From Diphasiastrum complanatum (Eukaryota > Streptophyta > Lycopodiopsida > Lycopodiales > Lycopodiaceae): a stretch of DNA of 64,000 nt. This document shows, piece by piece, positions 1 through 11,418 of the stretch. A program made the position numbers and the translations under genes. The stretch is from assembly GCA_029204225.1 (NCBI GenBank), contig CM055093.1, forward strand, positions 17,137,041 to 17,201,040, read 5' to 3'. Below the pieces are notes generated by a model. It worked only from the letters and a program-made list of their open reading frames with translations. It did not search any database and was not told the DNA's origin. The first letter of the stretch is position 1; each line of letters begins with the position of its first letter.

Positions 1-300
1 AAAATATTTCTAAGGCATTTTTAGAGACAGTGTCTCCTTTTTCCTAAAGGGCAAAAGATGCGAAGGTTTGCCAGAAAATTTTTCTAAGGCATTTTTAAAG
101 ACAATGTCTCTTTTTTCTCAAAAATGCAAAAAATGCGACAGTGTCGAAAAAAGTTGCCAGAGTTATTTTCTAAGTGTTTTAGGCCTAGTGCTGAATTTTT
201 TTCATGACACAAAAATGCAAACTGTGCGACAAAACAATTCAAAAATGCAGATTGTGTGAAACATAGTTCAAAATGCACAGTCGCGAAAACCAGCAAAGGA
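1..300. repeat. Decayed LTR-like tandem repeats
   Basis: A unit beginning at base 1 recurs at 75 (period 74) with scattered substitutions, and a shorter third piece lies near 162. The units carry a gcgacagtgtcg-type motif and A-rich runs. Similar 'aaaatgcgaaaaag' wording recurs in the LTR at 44215-44560. The block sits just beyond the 3' end of the copia RNase H relic at 401-1039, where a 3' LTR would be expected. LTR identity is inferred; no TG/CA boundary was found. Confidence 0.45.
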
Positions 301-400
301 AAAAACTAAGAAAAAATGTTAAGACTTTAAAAGGTAGAAACTAATAGTTTCTTAAGCTCTCTCTCAAAGCTGATATTTTTCTGATTCCTAAGTTTGCACG

Positions 401-1039
401 CTACTTCTCAAAGATTGCCTTGTCAAGAGGCTTTGTGAAAATGTCAGCCACCATCTGCTTTGTTGGAATAAACTCGGTCTTCAGCCTGTCTTTCTCAACC
501 AGATCTCTTATCAGATGATATCTGATAGCAATGTGTTTTGTCCTGGAATGAAACACTAGATCCTTTGTGAGATGAATGGCAGATGTATTATCCATAAATA
601 GTAACAGTGACTCGTTGGAGTTCTCTGCCAGTCCGTCAAGGAACTGTTTGAGCCATGTAAGCTTGTTCGTCATCTTGGCTGCTGCAACATACTCTGTTTC
701 GTAGGATGATTATGCGATCACGGTCTGCTTCCTGCTTATCCATATGATAGCTGCTCCAACTGCTATCGTGCATTCTCCTAAGACGCTCTTGCAGTCATCT
801 TTCAGGGACACCCAGCTTGCATCACTGTAGGATTTAATCTAGAATCCTTCATGTTGAGAGAAACACAGCCCATAGTCCTTCGTCTGTTGAAGGTATTGCA
901 GAATTCTCTTGGCTATCTTCCAGTGCGTAGGGCCTAGTTTGACATTGAATTGGCTCATTCTGAAAATTGCATAAGCAATGTCAGGGCGTATATTATCTAC
1001 TAAGTACATGAGTGCCCCGATTAATCTCCTGCAGGGCAC
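401..1039 (-). pseudogene. Ty1/copia RNase H relic
   Basis: Minus-strand copia pol C-terminus. Upstream part (1039 to about 840) has the conserved RT-RNase H linker with 'RRLIGALMYL' and 'RPDIAYA'. The RNase H domain follows with 'YSDASW' and 'SSYETEYVAAA', then 'DNTSAIHL' and 'RTKHIAIRYHLIRDLVE', ending with 'ADIFTKPL' and a stop at 401. In-frame stops occur near 838 and 710, so it cannot make protein. RNase H normally degrades the RNA strand during reverse transcription. It is the 3' half of the RT relic at 1472-2520, split by the block at 1050-1470. Confidence 0.85.
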
Positions 1040-1049
1040 GTTATGAATG

Positions 1050-1470
1050 GAAGGGCATGATCATAGGGGCATCACTCAAGAAAACCATCATGATCAAGGA
1101 GCTTAGTGTAGCATCAAACTCATGAAAAATCTTCTTATTAAGCATGGAGTAGATACAATGCAAAAAGCTCCTCTTCACAAAGAGGGAGTCTCTTAAATAA
1201 ACAAGAGAGCTCCTTAGGTGGCATCCTAGTGGAATTTCTACATTTCACAAATTAGAAGTGGAATAATGCTCTCCACTAGAGGTCACCATCAAAAGGTGGC
1301 TCACTCTACTTTCTTTAAGAGAGGTCTACTTGCATTTATTAATTTAGCCTAGAAATACTAGTTCCTACATGGTCATTCCATCTTCCGGGATTCACCATGA
1401 GGCTTACATAGTTCTTACTTGTCATTACTAACTAGTATTCCTCGGCTCTCATACTCGGCTCTCAGTCTTC
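1050..1470. mobile_element. Non-coding insertion in copia pol
   Basis: About 420 bp of sequence without copia similarity separates the RT part (from 1472) and the RNase H part (to 1039) of one minus-strand copia pol. It has no ORF, and an interruption of this size fits a solo LTR or small non-autonomous element. No clean target duplication was found, so the class is undetermined. Confidence 0.4.
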
Positions 1471-1471
1471 A

Positions 1472-2520
1472 TTAGTCTCGTCTTCTCAGAGACCTCCTCG
1501 GTCTAAGGTGAGAGGTGCTCTTGAGTTGCTCTGTCCGAGTATCTTGGGGATTCGTCAGAATCAGCCAGCAAAAATGTTGTGAAATATCATGCTTCACCTG
1601 AGCAATTAGCTCATTGCTTCTGGACAAGATCAAGGTGTCATCCACGTAGACTACTATGATTACGACTTTCCCACCTGTGACCTTTGTATAGACATTGTAG
1701 TCGGCCATCAATGGTTGAAATCCTAAGAATCTGAGGGTGTGATCCTTCTTCTTATACCACTGCTTGACAGACTGCTTCAGTCAATATATGCTTCTTTGTA
1801 TTCGGCAGGCGTAGTTTGCAAAGCATGAGCAGATAAATCCTGGTGGTTGGTCCATATAGACATCTTCATTCAACTCGCCATGTAAGAAGGCGGTTTTCTC
1901 ATCCATGATTTGGATCTTGAGATTGTATGCTGTTGCGTATGCAAATAACAAACATAAGGACGAATGTTTTATGACTGGGAAAAAGGTTTCAAAATAGTGA
2001 ACACCATAATTCTGAGAGAAACCTTTTGCCACCAATCTGGCCTTGCATTTGGATACGTTGCCATCAGGTCCATACTTGTACTTATAAACCCATTTGCATT
2101 TTATAGTCTTCTTGTCTTTTGGTAATGGCTCCAGATTCCAGACGTTGTTCTGCTCCATGGATTTCATCTCGTCTTCCGTCGCTTCAATTCACTTGTCTTG
2201 ATCTGGATAGCTGATAGCTTTCTCATATGATTGAGGTTCTCCTCCAAATCTACAGAACTTCTCTGATATAGAGGCTGAGCTGTTAGGTACAAATCTGACA
2301 GGTGCTCTTCTTTTTCTCATGGATCTTCTTGGAGTGTTCACAGTCAGATTGATGGCCTTGCCTTTGTTGACTACTGGATTGCAGTGAGCAGCAGGTGTCC
2401 TGAGCATTATCGCTCTCCCATCTGCTTTGAGCTTTCTTGTTTCTAGGATTTTGGTTGAAGTCAATGGGTGCATGACCCTTCTTGTGACACGCTCTATCTT
2501 TGGATTGAGCCAACACTTAT
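1472..2520 (-). pseudogene. Ty1/copia reverse transcriptase relic
   Basis: Reading leftward: a basic linker (2473-2189), then RT with 'KCKWVYKYKYGPDGNVSKCKARLVAKGFSQ' type wording split over 2167-2040, 'DEKTAFLHGELNEDVYM' near 1880 and the catalytic 'VVYVDDTLILS' near 1640. The reading frame is broken by stops between 1780 and 1711 and by loss of sequence after the YVDD region. In life it would copy element RNA to DNA. It continues into the RNase H relic at 401-1039 after an insertion. Confidence 0.85.
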
Positions 2521-2539
2521 CAACAATGTGGCCTTCTCG

Positions 2540-3335
2540 TGTGCATCTGGTATAGGTCTTCTTCTCACCGTTTTGCTGTCTCGGTGTCTCTTTCGATCTG
2601 CAATCCCAGACATTTTGTTGCTTCTCCTAGATCTGTGATTTCGTAATTTGTAGATATTTGACTCTTCATTTCATTGATTAATGTTAGATAGTTTCCTATC
2701 ATCAAAGAATCATCCACAAATATTGTCAAAATCACGAACTTTCCTTCTATCATTTTAATGTAGACATTGCAGTCAGGTTGTGTCAGGTAGAAGCCTAGAG
2801 ACTTCAGAATACATTTGAGCTTCTTATACAAAGCTCGTGGTGCCTGCTTCAAACCGTAGACACATCTGTGCAATTGACATGCATAATCTTGATTATTCGG
2901 GTCTTCATAACTTTCAGACTGCTTCATGAAGATTTCTTCATCTAAGTATCCATGGAGGAAGGCTGTTTTGACATCAATATGATGTATCTTTAGATCATAT
3001 TTTGTAGCATAAGCAAGGAGCAGTTGGATGCTCGACATCTTGACCATCGGGGAGTATGTATCGAAGTAGTCGATATTGTTTCATGACAAATCGAGCATTA
3101 TATCTTCCAACACTGCCATATGATCTTAGCTTCTTCTTGTATACCCATTCGCAGTCGACTTTCTTCTTTTCTTCGGGTAGTGGTTCGAGTGTCCATGTCT
3201 GATTCTACTTCATTGATTGCTTTCAAAACTTGCCCTTAGGATTCTGGATTGCTTCTAGATATGTCATTGGTTCCTCAGTGAAACTGCATAATTCGAAGTT
3301 TGTGTCTTCACTCAATTAAAGGTTATCGATGAATT
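2540..3335 (-). pseudogene. Second Ty1/copia RT relic
   Basis: An independent minus-strand copia RT. The N-terminal part at about 3200-3060 reads 'EEKKKVDCEWVYKKK', then after a frame change the main stretch (3047-2565) has 'DVKTAFLHGYLDEEIFM', 'CVYGLKQAPRALYKKL' and the catalytic 'TIFVDDSLMIG', followed by the 'DLGEATKCLGLQIERD' palm/thumb segment. It duplicates domains already present in the relic at 1472-2520, so it is a different element. Frameshifts and stops make it non-functional. Confidence 0.85.
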
Positions 3336-3461
3336 TGTTAGGGGGTCTTCGAATTCTTGTCAACCTTCTTGGTTGGATTTGTGGATGATGTTGCATTTGT
3401 TTTTCAAATTCTTCGACAAGATGATCTTCTATCTCTTGTTGTTCCTCTCTGATTGACAAGT

Positions 3462-3965
3462 TCAATGCAGAGAACTACTATCCTTGGAATTTCAAGATGA
3501 AGGTCATTCTACTGGCCAAAGAACTGTGATCACTAAATGGAGGCAACGAGATGGCAAGGCTTTTGCCTTAATCACTCTAAATATTAGAGACTCCCAAATC
3601 AGTCATATATGATCTGCACAGACTGCTAAGGATGCTTGGAAATCCTAGCAACTCTCTATAACATCAGACATGTCACTTCCAAACTACATCTGAGAAAGAA
3701 ATTATTCACACTCAAAATGTATGATGCAAACACTATTTCCAGCCATCTCAACACATTCAAAAACCTCATGAGCAGATGACTGCAATAGGATCGAACATTG
3801 AAGATTCAGATGCAGTAATGACTCTTTTATCGAGTCTCCCTGAAGCCTATGAAACATGGGTCGTGGCTATTTCGACCTAGCAGCAACTTACTCTATCAAG
3901 AGTCATTTCTATGCTACTACAAGAGGAGATCAGAAGGAATGCAGCATACACTGCATAATGAACTG
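3462..3965 (+). pseudogene. Ty1/copia gag relic, plus strand
   Basis: Scattered plus-strand frames give a copia UBN2-type gag: 'NYYPWNFKMKVILLAKELW' near 3475, 'SKLHLRKKLFTLKMYDA' near 3680, and a 'TLLSSLPEAYETWVVAI' motif near 3830, ending with 'EEIRRN'. Several frameshifts and stops break it. It abuts the minus-strand RT relic head to head, so the two are not one element in its original order. Confidence 0.7.
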
Positions 3966-4080
3966 AAAACGTGAAAATCACAAAAAAGTTTCTAGAGTTT
4001 AAATACTGTTAGATCATTCTTTATTACACTATTAGAAATCAGCAAGACATCAGTTTATGTTTGAACAGAGAATTTGTTTT

Positions 4081-4310
4081 TGAAGGGGGGTGGGTGGGTG
4101 GGGGGAAGAAGGGGAGGATTAAGGCTCCCCACACATTCTTTTTTTTAGGGTGGGGGAAAGGGGTACATTCCCCACCCCTGTCTCACCCCATTTTTTTTTT
4201 GGGGGGGGGGGGGGGGGGGAGGTGGGCCTTGGCACAACCTCTCTTTACATTTTCCACTCTCTTGACAATATGGAGGGGCACGCACAATGCATCATCTTGT
4301 AAAAAAAAAT
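4081..4310. repeat. G-rich low-complexity tract
   Basis: Runs of G interspersed with T, including about 19 consecutive G at 4201-4219, and C-rich pieces. ORFs crossing it are glycine/proline artefacts. No coding signal. Confidence 0.8.
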
Positions 4311-4479
4311 GAAATGAAAAGAATGTTGTGCCACAGACCCCGAGGAGGGGGAGAATGACTAAGTAGTTAATCAATAGGCCGCTATGAGCATTATCCACTC
4401 GCCTCGACCACAAGCCGCCAAATCCATTGAAAAACATGGAGAAGCTATGGCTCAAAGTGGTTGAAAAACACCATTAGAG

Positions 4480-4481
<2 letters not shown>

Positions 4482-4541
<60 letters not shown>
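4482..4541. repeat. (TA)n microsatellite
   Basis: About 60 bp of uninterrupted TA dinucleotides. Confidence 0.97.
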
Positions 4542-4546
<5 letters not shown>

Positions 4547-5695
4547 TTCCAAAACCACATACATTATCATGACAAAACCATTAAAAAAGATGGTCAAGCT
4601 TTCCTAGATAGATCATGGCAATTGCATCAAAGATTGAATCGAATTAAGTTTGCTTGATTGGAGAGAATACGAGAATTAGTAAATGGAATCATTGAAAAGA
4701 ATATTTGAGATGGATTACTTATGAGGTGAATGGATTCAAATTTACATTACCTTCTAGTATAATCTATGGCAATATCAAAACTAAAACCCAATGACTGGCT
4801 TCATAATCATACCAAAACCCCGTTGTAGTATTATGAACACTATTAAGCAACACACAAAATGTACCACAGATGGCCAGCACTCCATGCTGCATTACAACAC
4901 CACTGGATTGGCTTTGGCAACTTGTTCTAGTTTTCGGCAATGACAAAAAAAGCTAAAAAATCCTATGATGGATTTTGTAACTTGTTTCTCTTTTTTGGGG
5001 CCACCATGTTTACATCACACACACACACACACACAGTCATAGTGACTAAATATATCAATTTATTTACAGAAATATATTAAGAAGAAAATAAACATTATAA
5101 GATAAGCAAGCATAAAAGGGAAGGGGGATTTTTGAGCACATGCATGCATGCATCTTTATTAAATTGCCTTATTTTTGCAAACTATATCCAGTGAGCATAC
5201 GTAAATGAGAGCCAACACAATCACTGGAAAGAATTAAACATTATCCATAGTGAAAAAAAAAAATTTAATATAAGAGAAAATCTAAAAATGAAATAAGCTA
5301 ATTAAAACAAAAAACTTGTCAATTCGAGTATATATTTCTATTAATCTCTATAGATTTCCAAAGATACAATGGTGCAGAAATGAAACCCATTATACTTCCA
5401 AGTTTTAAAAGCAACAGATGGATTACTATGGACAATATTGTTTCAAAATCTCTTTGATGCAAATTTTTTACTATTGTTCAATATGCAATGAAAATAAAAA
5501 ATTACAAATATTCAATTGTACTTGTTTTTTCAAGTGCAAATCTTTATAAACATCTAATCTATTTGTACGTAAAATTTTATCACCATTTTTTAGGAAATAT
5601 TGGATCAGCAAGTCAAAGGGAAATATAGATTGCAAAAACAAAAGGGCATCGACATGTTTTCATTATCATTTAGAAATGAGATGCTTAGTTTCTCT
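4542..5695. other. AT-rich non-coding DNA
   Basis: No gene recognised. Contains a short (CA)n run at 5018-5034 and general A/T-rich sequence. The ORF at 4764-4946 on the minus strand has no recognisable motif. Confidence 0.6.
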
Positions 5696-5699
5696 ATCA

Positions 5700-5787
5700 A
5701 ATATGCGTCTTCATTTCCAAGGGAGGCTTGAACCTGGGTCTAAAGAACTTTGGATGCCAAGCCAACCAATTGAGCCAAACCTTAGAT
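5700..5787 (-). mobile_element. tRNA-derived SINE head
   Basis: On the minus strand there is an RNA polymerase III box A-like 'TGGCTCAATTGG' about 40 bp before a box B-like 'GGTTCAAGCC', the spacing of a tRNA promoter. The flanks do not form a complete acceptor stem and the anticodon arm region ('CATCCAAAG') is degenerate, so this is better read as the 5' part of a plant SINE than a working tRNA. The SINE body would run left toward about 5580; its 3' end was not located. Confidence 0.55.
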
Positions 5788-6269
5788 TATTCTCTAACAA
5801 AAATAAAATTCTTTCTATTGGAAATCGATATCAATCAGTACCCTAACAAGGAAGCACAATGATGTCATTCACAATATCATATTTCTAACTACTATTGAGG
5901 TGGATGAAGATTGGAGCCTTCAATATAATGTTACAAAACAAGTGCCATTTCAATAAGATGAACCTTAATACTTTATATCCATTGTTAAAAGAAAAAAATA
6001 TGTCTTTATTAGTCAAAGTTAATTTACATAATCCTATAAATCATTTTATAAAAATAAAATAAAATGTAAAACAATAATTGTTATGCCATTTTTTGTGCAT
6101 ATCCGCAAACAATGGGAGCAAGTTATGAGATGCAGCAAGCATTGAAGTTTTAAAAAACCTAGATAAAACCAACACCGTGGAATTTCATGTACACAATTAT
6201 ATTCCAATATATAACCATGTTAGGATTTTGATACAATCGTTTTTTTTATACGAATATAGAATCTATTGT
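5788..6269. other. AT-rich non-coding DNA
   Basis: No ORF, RNA gene or clear repeat recognised. Confidence 0.5.
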
Positions 6270-6568
6270 CAAAATTATAAAAAGTTATCTATCTTAGTCT
6301 TAGGGGTTTCATAAAGTTTTATGTCAAGCTTCTTTGTGTAGATTTGTGGCATAGATGGCAAATTGGTCAAATCCACATGTAAAGCCATTATTGAGCCAAA
6401 AGTCATTTTTGATGCAAACTCGAGCTATGTAGGCTAGTAAATAGGTTTGTGACACTTGTATTAATGTAGTTTGATGAGTGATGAAGTCAAAGTGTTGGCT
6501 TTGGTCAAAGGGTCCAATAGGAATTGAGAAATCTTGAAGAAGGGTCCAATAGAATTGTAGGATGAATA
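6270..6568 (+). repeat. Direct repeat, copy 1
   Basis: The stretch from 'taggggtttcataaag' to 'aattgtaggatg' is repeated in the same orientation at about 7395-8167, apart from the solo LTR sitting in copy 2. It includes a shared 'ggctttggtcaaagggtcc' piece. Probably a fragment of the same LTR as 7279-8493. Confidence 0.75.
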
Positions 6569-6754
6569 CATCACTCGTCCAATAGCATTATGTAAAAATT
6601 ACAGCAAATAAGGATCCTAAAACACTTGAAATGATGAGGGAAACAATAGATTATGATTTCATAAGATTAGCACAAGTTGAACCATCAAAATCCATCAAAA
6701 ATCTATGCTTGAACCTCACTAAATGGCCCAAATCCTTGAAGAAGGCTTCACACG

Positions 6755-7274
6755 TGTGAAAGTACGGACTCCCACAGTCTGAGTACTGTACACCAGACCT
6801 ACATTCAATCCTATAATCATTAGTAATCACAAGTACTCAAACAATTATGAACATAGAGAGCAATTGCACCATTATGAGAGAAAAATCATGAAATTGCTTG
6901 ATTGATTTTGGTGAGATATCATCACCTATATATACATGATCCATCACGGTTTTGGGCAGGTATGAGTAGCCCTAAACCTATCCCTAATGCTAATTTTGGT
7001 GGATCTTTCATCCCTACCAAGTTAGGGTTGGAATCTTGGAGATCCCTCAACAATGCAAAAATTACCAAAAATAGCTCCTATTTTTTCTCCCTTGTATCTA
7101 AGCATAATTTGGACTCATTCCAAAGGTTCTAACACTTAGGTCTACTTGAGAACATCCTTATGAATGGAATCCTATGCTATTTGGCACGTGTGACAAGCCA
7201 CATCATGACCATCTAACTATTTACAAGTCATATGACCAAAACTAGTCAAGCTAGAATTGTGAATTTTTAACACA
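6755..7274 (+). mobile_element. Probable solo copia-type LTR
   Basis: Starts TGTGAAAGTAC and ends around 'tttttaacaca'. The start matches the solo LTR at 18889 (TGTGAAAGTAC) and the end ('ctatttacaa...aagctaga') resembles the ends of the LTRs at 11733-12388 and 18889-19576. No target duplication was seen, so the right boundary is approximate. Confidence 0.5.
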
Positions 7275-7278
7275 TTAG

Positions 7279-8493
7279 ATGTGAAAAAATGGTCAAAATC
7301 TATCTTGGTTGTTTTGTGTTTTTTAGTTTGTGATTAAAAGATCACATGTGTGGAGCATGTTCCCACATGTAGAAAAAGTCAAAAATAGTTTATGATGTTC
7401 ACTTTAGGAGTATCACAAAGTTTTATGTCAAGCTTCTTTGTGTAGATTTGTGATAGGGCCAAAAATTGGCATAGATGGCAAATTGGTCAAATACACATGT
7501 TGTTATGGCCATATTCGGTTAAGGACCTGGAATAGTCCTAATATGGTAGACCGGCCCTCCAGTACTCGAGATTATTGGTCATGCTGAGATTTAATTCCAT
7601 GTTGAGGCCTGTTTGTGACTAATTAGCTTGAGAGGACCCAAACACTCTAATTGAGACATATGGAGTATTGCATGTCTATGTGACGGATATAGGTAGGAGG
7701 ACTGCATGAAGAGATGTGATCTATTTATAGTTGACCTGCATGGGGGTGGCATGGTTTCATGCACATGGCTCTACTCTTTATATAATGAGGTAGGGATTCT
7801 CTCGTCGACATCTTTGGGTTTAGGTTACCAGTTTCTCTCTTCTCCTCTTGCTTCACATGGCATGGCTTGGGGGCTAGATCCAGGTTTGATCTAGGATTGG
7901 TTGGGCGGTTTGGCTCCATAGTCTCTGCTATTGTGTTCTCCTATCCTCATCTTAGAGGCAATCCTTTAGGGTCTTTACACGTGTAATGCCACTATTGAGC
8001 GAAAAGCCATTTGTGATGCAATCTCGAGCTAGGTAGGCTAGTAAATAAATTGTGAACTTGTATTAATGTAGTTTGATGAGTGATGAAGTTAAAGTGTTGG
8101 CTTTGGTCAAAGGGTCCAATAGGAATTGAGAAATCTTGAAGAAGGGTCCAATAGAATTGTAGGATGGTTGTGAATCATAATCTAAGTTGAGTTTTTGAGT
8201 CAAACTTGAGTATTGTGAGATTTGCTTGTTCTCTCTCTACTCGATTTTGAGTTAGCTCTATTCTCTCTCTACCCGAGGAGAGGAGCTTAATTTTACTTAG
8301 TTTTTTCAAGAATCACTTTGTTTCAAGTGTATGTACTTTGGTTATCAACATATGCATCTATCTTTGCCTCTATGCCTTAGTTTTTTTATCTAGATCTTGG
8401 AATTCAATCTAGCATCCATCAACAAGTGCATAATCTTGCTTAGGAGATCATTCACACACTTTAGGGCATTCCCACACGTGTGAAATTTCACAT
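7279..8493 (+). mobile_element. 5' LTR of a copia-type element (nested)
   Basis: Begins TGTGAAA and ends TTTCACA (7-bp terminal inverted match), and is followed immediately by a TGGTATCAGAGC primer-binding site and a gag. Excluding the solo LTR at 7501-7975 its length is about 740 bp, close to the 656 and 688 bp of the two complete solo LTRs elsewhere in the window. The left boundary is inferred from the inverted match. Confidence 0.55.
7501..7975. mobile_element. Solo LTR inserted in another LTR
   Basis: Begins TGTTATGGCC and ends TTTACA, flanked by CATGT on the left and CGTGT on the right (4/5 target duplication). Comparison with direct repeat copy 1 at 6270-6568 shows that exactly this segment is extra, which fixes it as an insertion. 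No coding capacity. General layout resembles the gypsy LTRs at 47259 and 51856, but it is a different sequence. Confidence 0.75.
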
Positions 8494-8505
8494 GGTATCA
8501 GAGCC
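8494..8505 (+). other. Retroelement primer-binding site
   Basis: TGGTATCAGAGC immediately after an LTR end (CA). This is the usual plant LTR-retroelement site complementary to the 3' end of initiator methionine tRNA. Confidence 0.85.
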
Positions 8506-9188
8506 TATCTAAGCTTTTGATGCTTGTTTCATCCAAAGTTTCAAAGATTCCTTGAAAATCAAGATCTAGAGAGACTAGTTTGCATCTCCCAAGCTATCTC
8601 AAGCGAAATTGGATCAAAATGGTTCACAATCATAAGGGTTGAATCATTTTTTATATTGTACAGATCTCCTTGCTCAGACACGTGTGAAGGACATCCCAAT
8701 TCAATTTGGTGCTTGATAGCTAGTTTGAAATCTATTTGAGTCTAGTTTGTGTAGCAATTGACTTCATAAATCTCCCAATCAAAAGTTATAGTCAATTGAA
8801 TCAAGGTGGGTAGGACACCCAACCTGGCTGGACACTTTTATTTATGACTCTCTTATGCTTGTTTGATCAAAAATCTCACTTCTAGGCTTGTTAGGGTGTT
8901 ATTCACACTTTCTTGAGATCTAGGTATCAATTTGAGGTCATAGTCACACTCTTTCATATAGTTGGATTGTATTTGAGTGATTTTTAGATTCTTGGAGTGT
9001 TTCACATGTGCCAAAGATAGCTTGACCCAAGCTTGGCCCATACTTCATCAATTGATGTGAGAGTGATCTAGATTAAGAGAGATTGGAAAAGCTAGTGAGG
9101 TCCATATCTCACTTTGTTGCAAGATCTTGCATAGGAGTTGGTAGTACACCTTTCAAGGATCCTATAGTGAGAGAGAAGCAACATTTTA

Positions 9189-9990
9189 GTGTCTCATTAC
9201 AAGGAGTCTTCACTATTACATGGCATCTATGGGTTCCTACCTATTGAATCTAGTGAGAGATTATCTACCTCCAACTATTCGATTTGGAAGGTTAGAATGA
9301 AGTCAATCTCGATACTCCAAGATAGGATGGACATTGTACTTGGGATTGAAGAGGAGCCTCAAGTCCTTCAAGAAATACAAAAGTACAAGAAGAGAGCTAG
9401 GATGGCTCTCCAGTTTATCAAGATAAATGTCTCTAATGACATTTTGAGAGAGATTGGTGATTGCAACTCGGCCAAGCAAGCTTGGGATACTCTCAAAGCT
9501 ATTTATGAAGCCAAAAATACCTCTAGGCTCCTCACTCTTAGAAATCTAATCTTTCAAAGTTCTCAAAAGAGTGATGAGAGTGCCACTAATTATGTGTCGA
9601 GAGTGAAAGATACTCATAGGGAGCTTGCTTGCATTGGAGGATCCATAAATTAAAGTGAGCTAGTCCAAGTCATACTTAATGGCTTGAGAGATGAGTATGA
9701 GAACCTTGTCCAATCCTATGCCATCAAGGAGGAGCTACCTACTTTGGAGGCTTTGCAAGGAGTGCTAATGGCTGAAGAATCAAGGCATGAGAACAAGCTA
9801 TTAAGGATGGACAAATTTTCACTCATTCATAATGGTAAAGACAAAGTTTTATTTGCCAAGCACAAGGAGAGGAGCAAAAAGCAACACCAACACTTCTCTA
9901 AGGACAAAGCAAAAGACCAAGATGAAGAGGATGATGATTCCTCTCAATATTCTACTTTGAAGAAGAAGAAAAAAGATGTTAAGTGCTTCG
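9189..9990 (+). pseudogene. Ty1/copia gag
   Basis: Two consecutive plus-strand frames (9189-9653 and 9684-10112, the second real only to about 9990) form a UBN2-type copia Gag. Motifs include 'LSTSNYSIWKVRMKSIS' near the start, 'AKQAWDTLKAIYEA', 'ATNYVSRVKDTHRELA' and 'GLRDEYENLVQSY', then a lysine-rich tail 'KKKKDVKC' where the zinc knuckle should begin. A TAA at 9651-9653 splits it. The knuckle is cut off at about 9990, where the AT-rich block begins. Gag would form the cytoplasmic virus-like particle. Preceded by the LTR and primer-binding site at 8494. Confidence 0.85.
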
Positions 9991-10253
9991 CTCCCAATAT
10001 CGCTCTCAAGCGCGCTCTCTCACCCTTTAAGCGTCCGCCTTCTCACAGTGAGCCCGAGACCGATACCGTTGGTAGTACAACATTGCTTTTGAGCTCGCAT
10101 CTCATTTCTTAAAATATTCTGTGTATATCTTGTGCTTGAAATCGATATTCAATTCAAGTATCGATCTCAAGTGCCCTTTTATCGTAAATTTTTTTGTTTT
10201 CATCCCCTTTGTTTTTGTTCAAACTTTTTTTTGTTAATTTTTTTCTTCTGAGA

Positions 10254-11299
10254 ATGATGGCCAGGACCAAGTCCATTGCTCGTGCCATAACCACTGTACG
10301 ACCATCCCATTCTCATGCTGAATTGTTGATCCCTAGAGCTCCTTTCGGCCGATCTGTAAGGAATGTCACTCTGTCACTTGGGCTAAATGTCCCTTTTGCC
10401 GTGACAGCTATGCAGGCCTTACAAAGTGTGCAGAAGGTTTTCTGTCCTAGTTTTTTGAGGATACTTGTCTTTTGGCAGTGCATGGTAAGCATGTCACCAT
10501 CGTGTCAAAGGATTTCGTCACTCTCATAAGGCTTCAAGACTGATTTTCTGGTCTGCATGTTGATAATGCCCACACCTCCAGAGACCTACCTCTGGATAGA
10601 ACCGACTTGTCGACTACCTCTAGGAGGAAGAGGAAGCAGCATGTCCTCAAAAAGACTGGATCTCGAAGGCCAGCTGCTTCTTTTGCTCCTAGAGTTATTC
10701 CGGCCAAGAGACCCCGTATCTTCCTGAGCTCTCAGTCAGATGCTGGAGAATCTGACTCAGATCGAGAATCTTCACCCCTTCCTCCTCCTTTTATTCGTCT
10801 AGCTCCTCGGCAGGTTTCTTCACCAAAAGTGTTGATTACCCAAGAGGAGCTCGACAAAATAACAGAGAAATCTGTAAATATTGTTTTCACTTCTTTTTCT
10901 GTGCTTCTACATAATCTTTTTGTAAGAATTTCATACGATTCAGCCCAAGTTTATTTTGATTCTGACCATGATAATCGATACGAGGCCTACCTAGCTAATA
11001 AAATTGATCTTCTTGACAATTTTTTTGATTTTTTTCTTCCAAATACACGTACAAGCTTTAGATTAGGTCCCAAATTTTGTGCCGAGCTAAAAGATAAAAC
11101 CTCAAGAATTTCAGATTTAATAGTAGAAGCTGAAATTTCTTTTTTGCATAATACTATTAGTTTCAATTTCCATGGTACACTTTTTGTTGTTAGTTCATTT
11201 TTCATGAGAGCGATAGAAGCCAATTTTGGAAAGATTGCATATTTTATCGCATGCAATCCTGTGGCAAAATTTTATTTGATTCCATATGAAAATAAGTAA
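10254..11299 (+). pseudogene. Histone H3-like domain protein, first exon
   Basis: From ATG at 10254 or 10257 the protein begins 'MARTKSIAR', like the H3 tail, then after about 20 residues enters an H3 fold: 'AELLIPRAPFGRSVRN', 'TAMQALQSVQKVF', then in the next frame 'FFEDTCLLAVHGKHVTIV' and 'SKDFVTLIRLQD' (to 10541). Aligned to canonical H3 from its 'TELLI' motif there is no gap over about 74 positions and about 28 identities by eye. The tail is much shorter than canonical, and the alpha-N helix is absent. The frame change lies in a T-run at about 10451-10456, and a TGA at 10541-10543 follows the fold. Beyond it the frame continues with basic 'SRRKRKQHVLKK', 'AKRPRI', an acidic Ser/Asp stretch and about 130 further residues to a stop at 11299. 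AT-rich introns follow. The histone fold is convincing; function is unknown. Confidence 0.8.
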
Positions 11300-11418
11300 G
11301 GATTGCTCTTTTGTTTTTGTTGTTTTAATCTGGATTGTTGCGTGCTTCATTGCTTTAATAACTAAGGAATTCTTTCATAAATATGGATTTATCGATATTT
11401 GTATTTTAATTGTTGCAG

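Noticed and set aside
4061-4312. Glycine/tryptophan-rich ORF
   Set aside because: Arises from G-rich low-complexity sequence.
5700-5787. A tRNA gene on the minus strand
   Set aside because: Box A and box B are present but no full cloverleaf or acceptor stem could be formed, so it is annotated as a SINE head.
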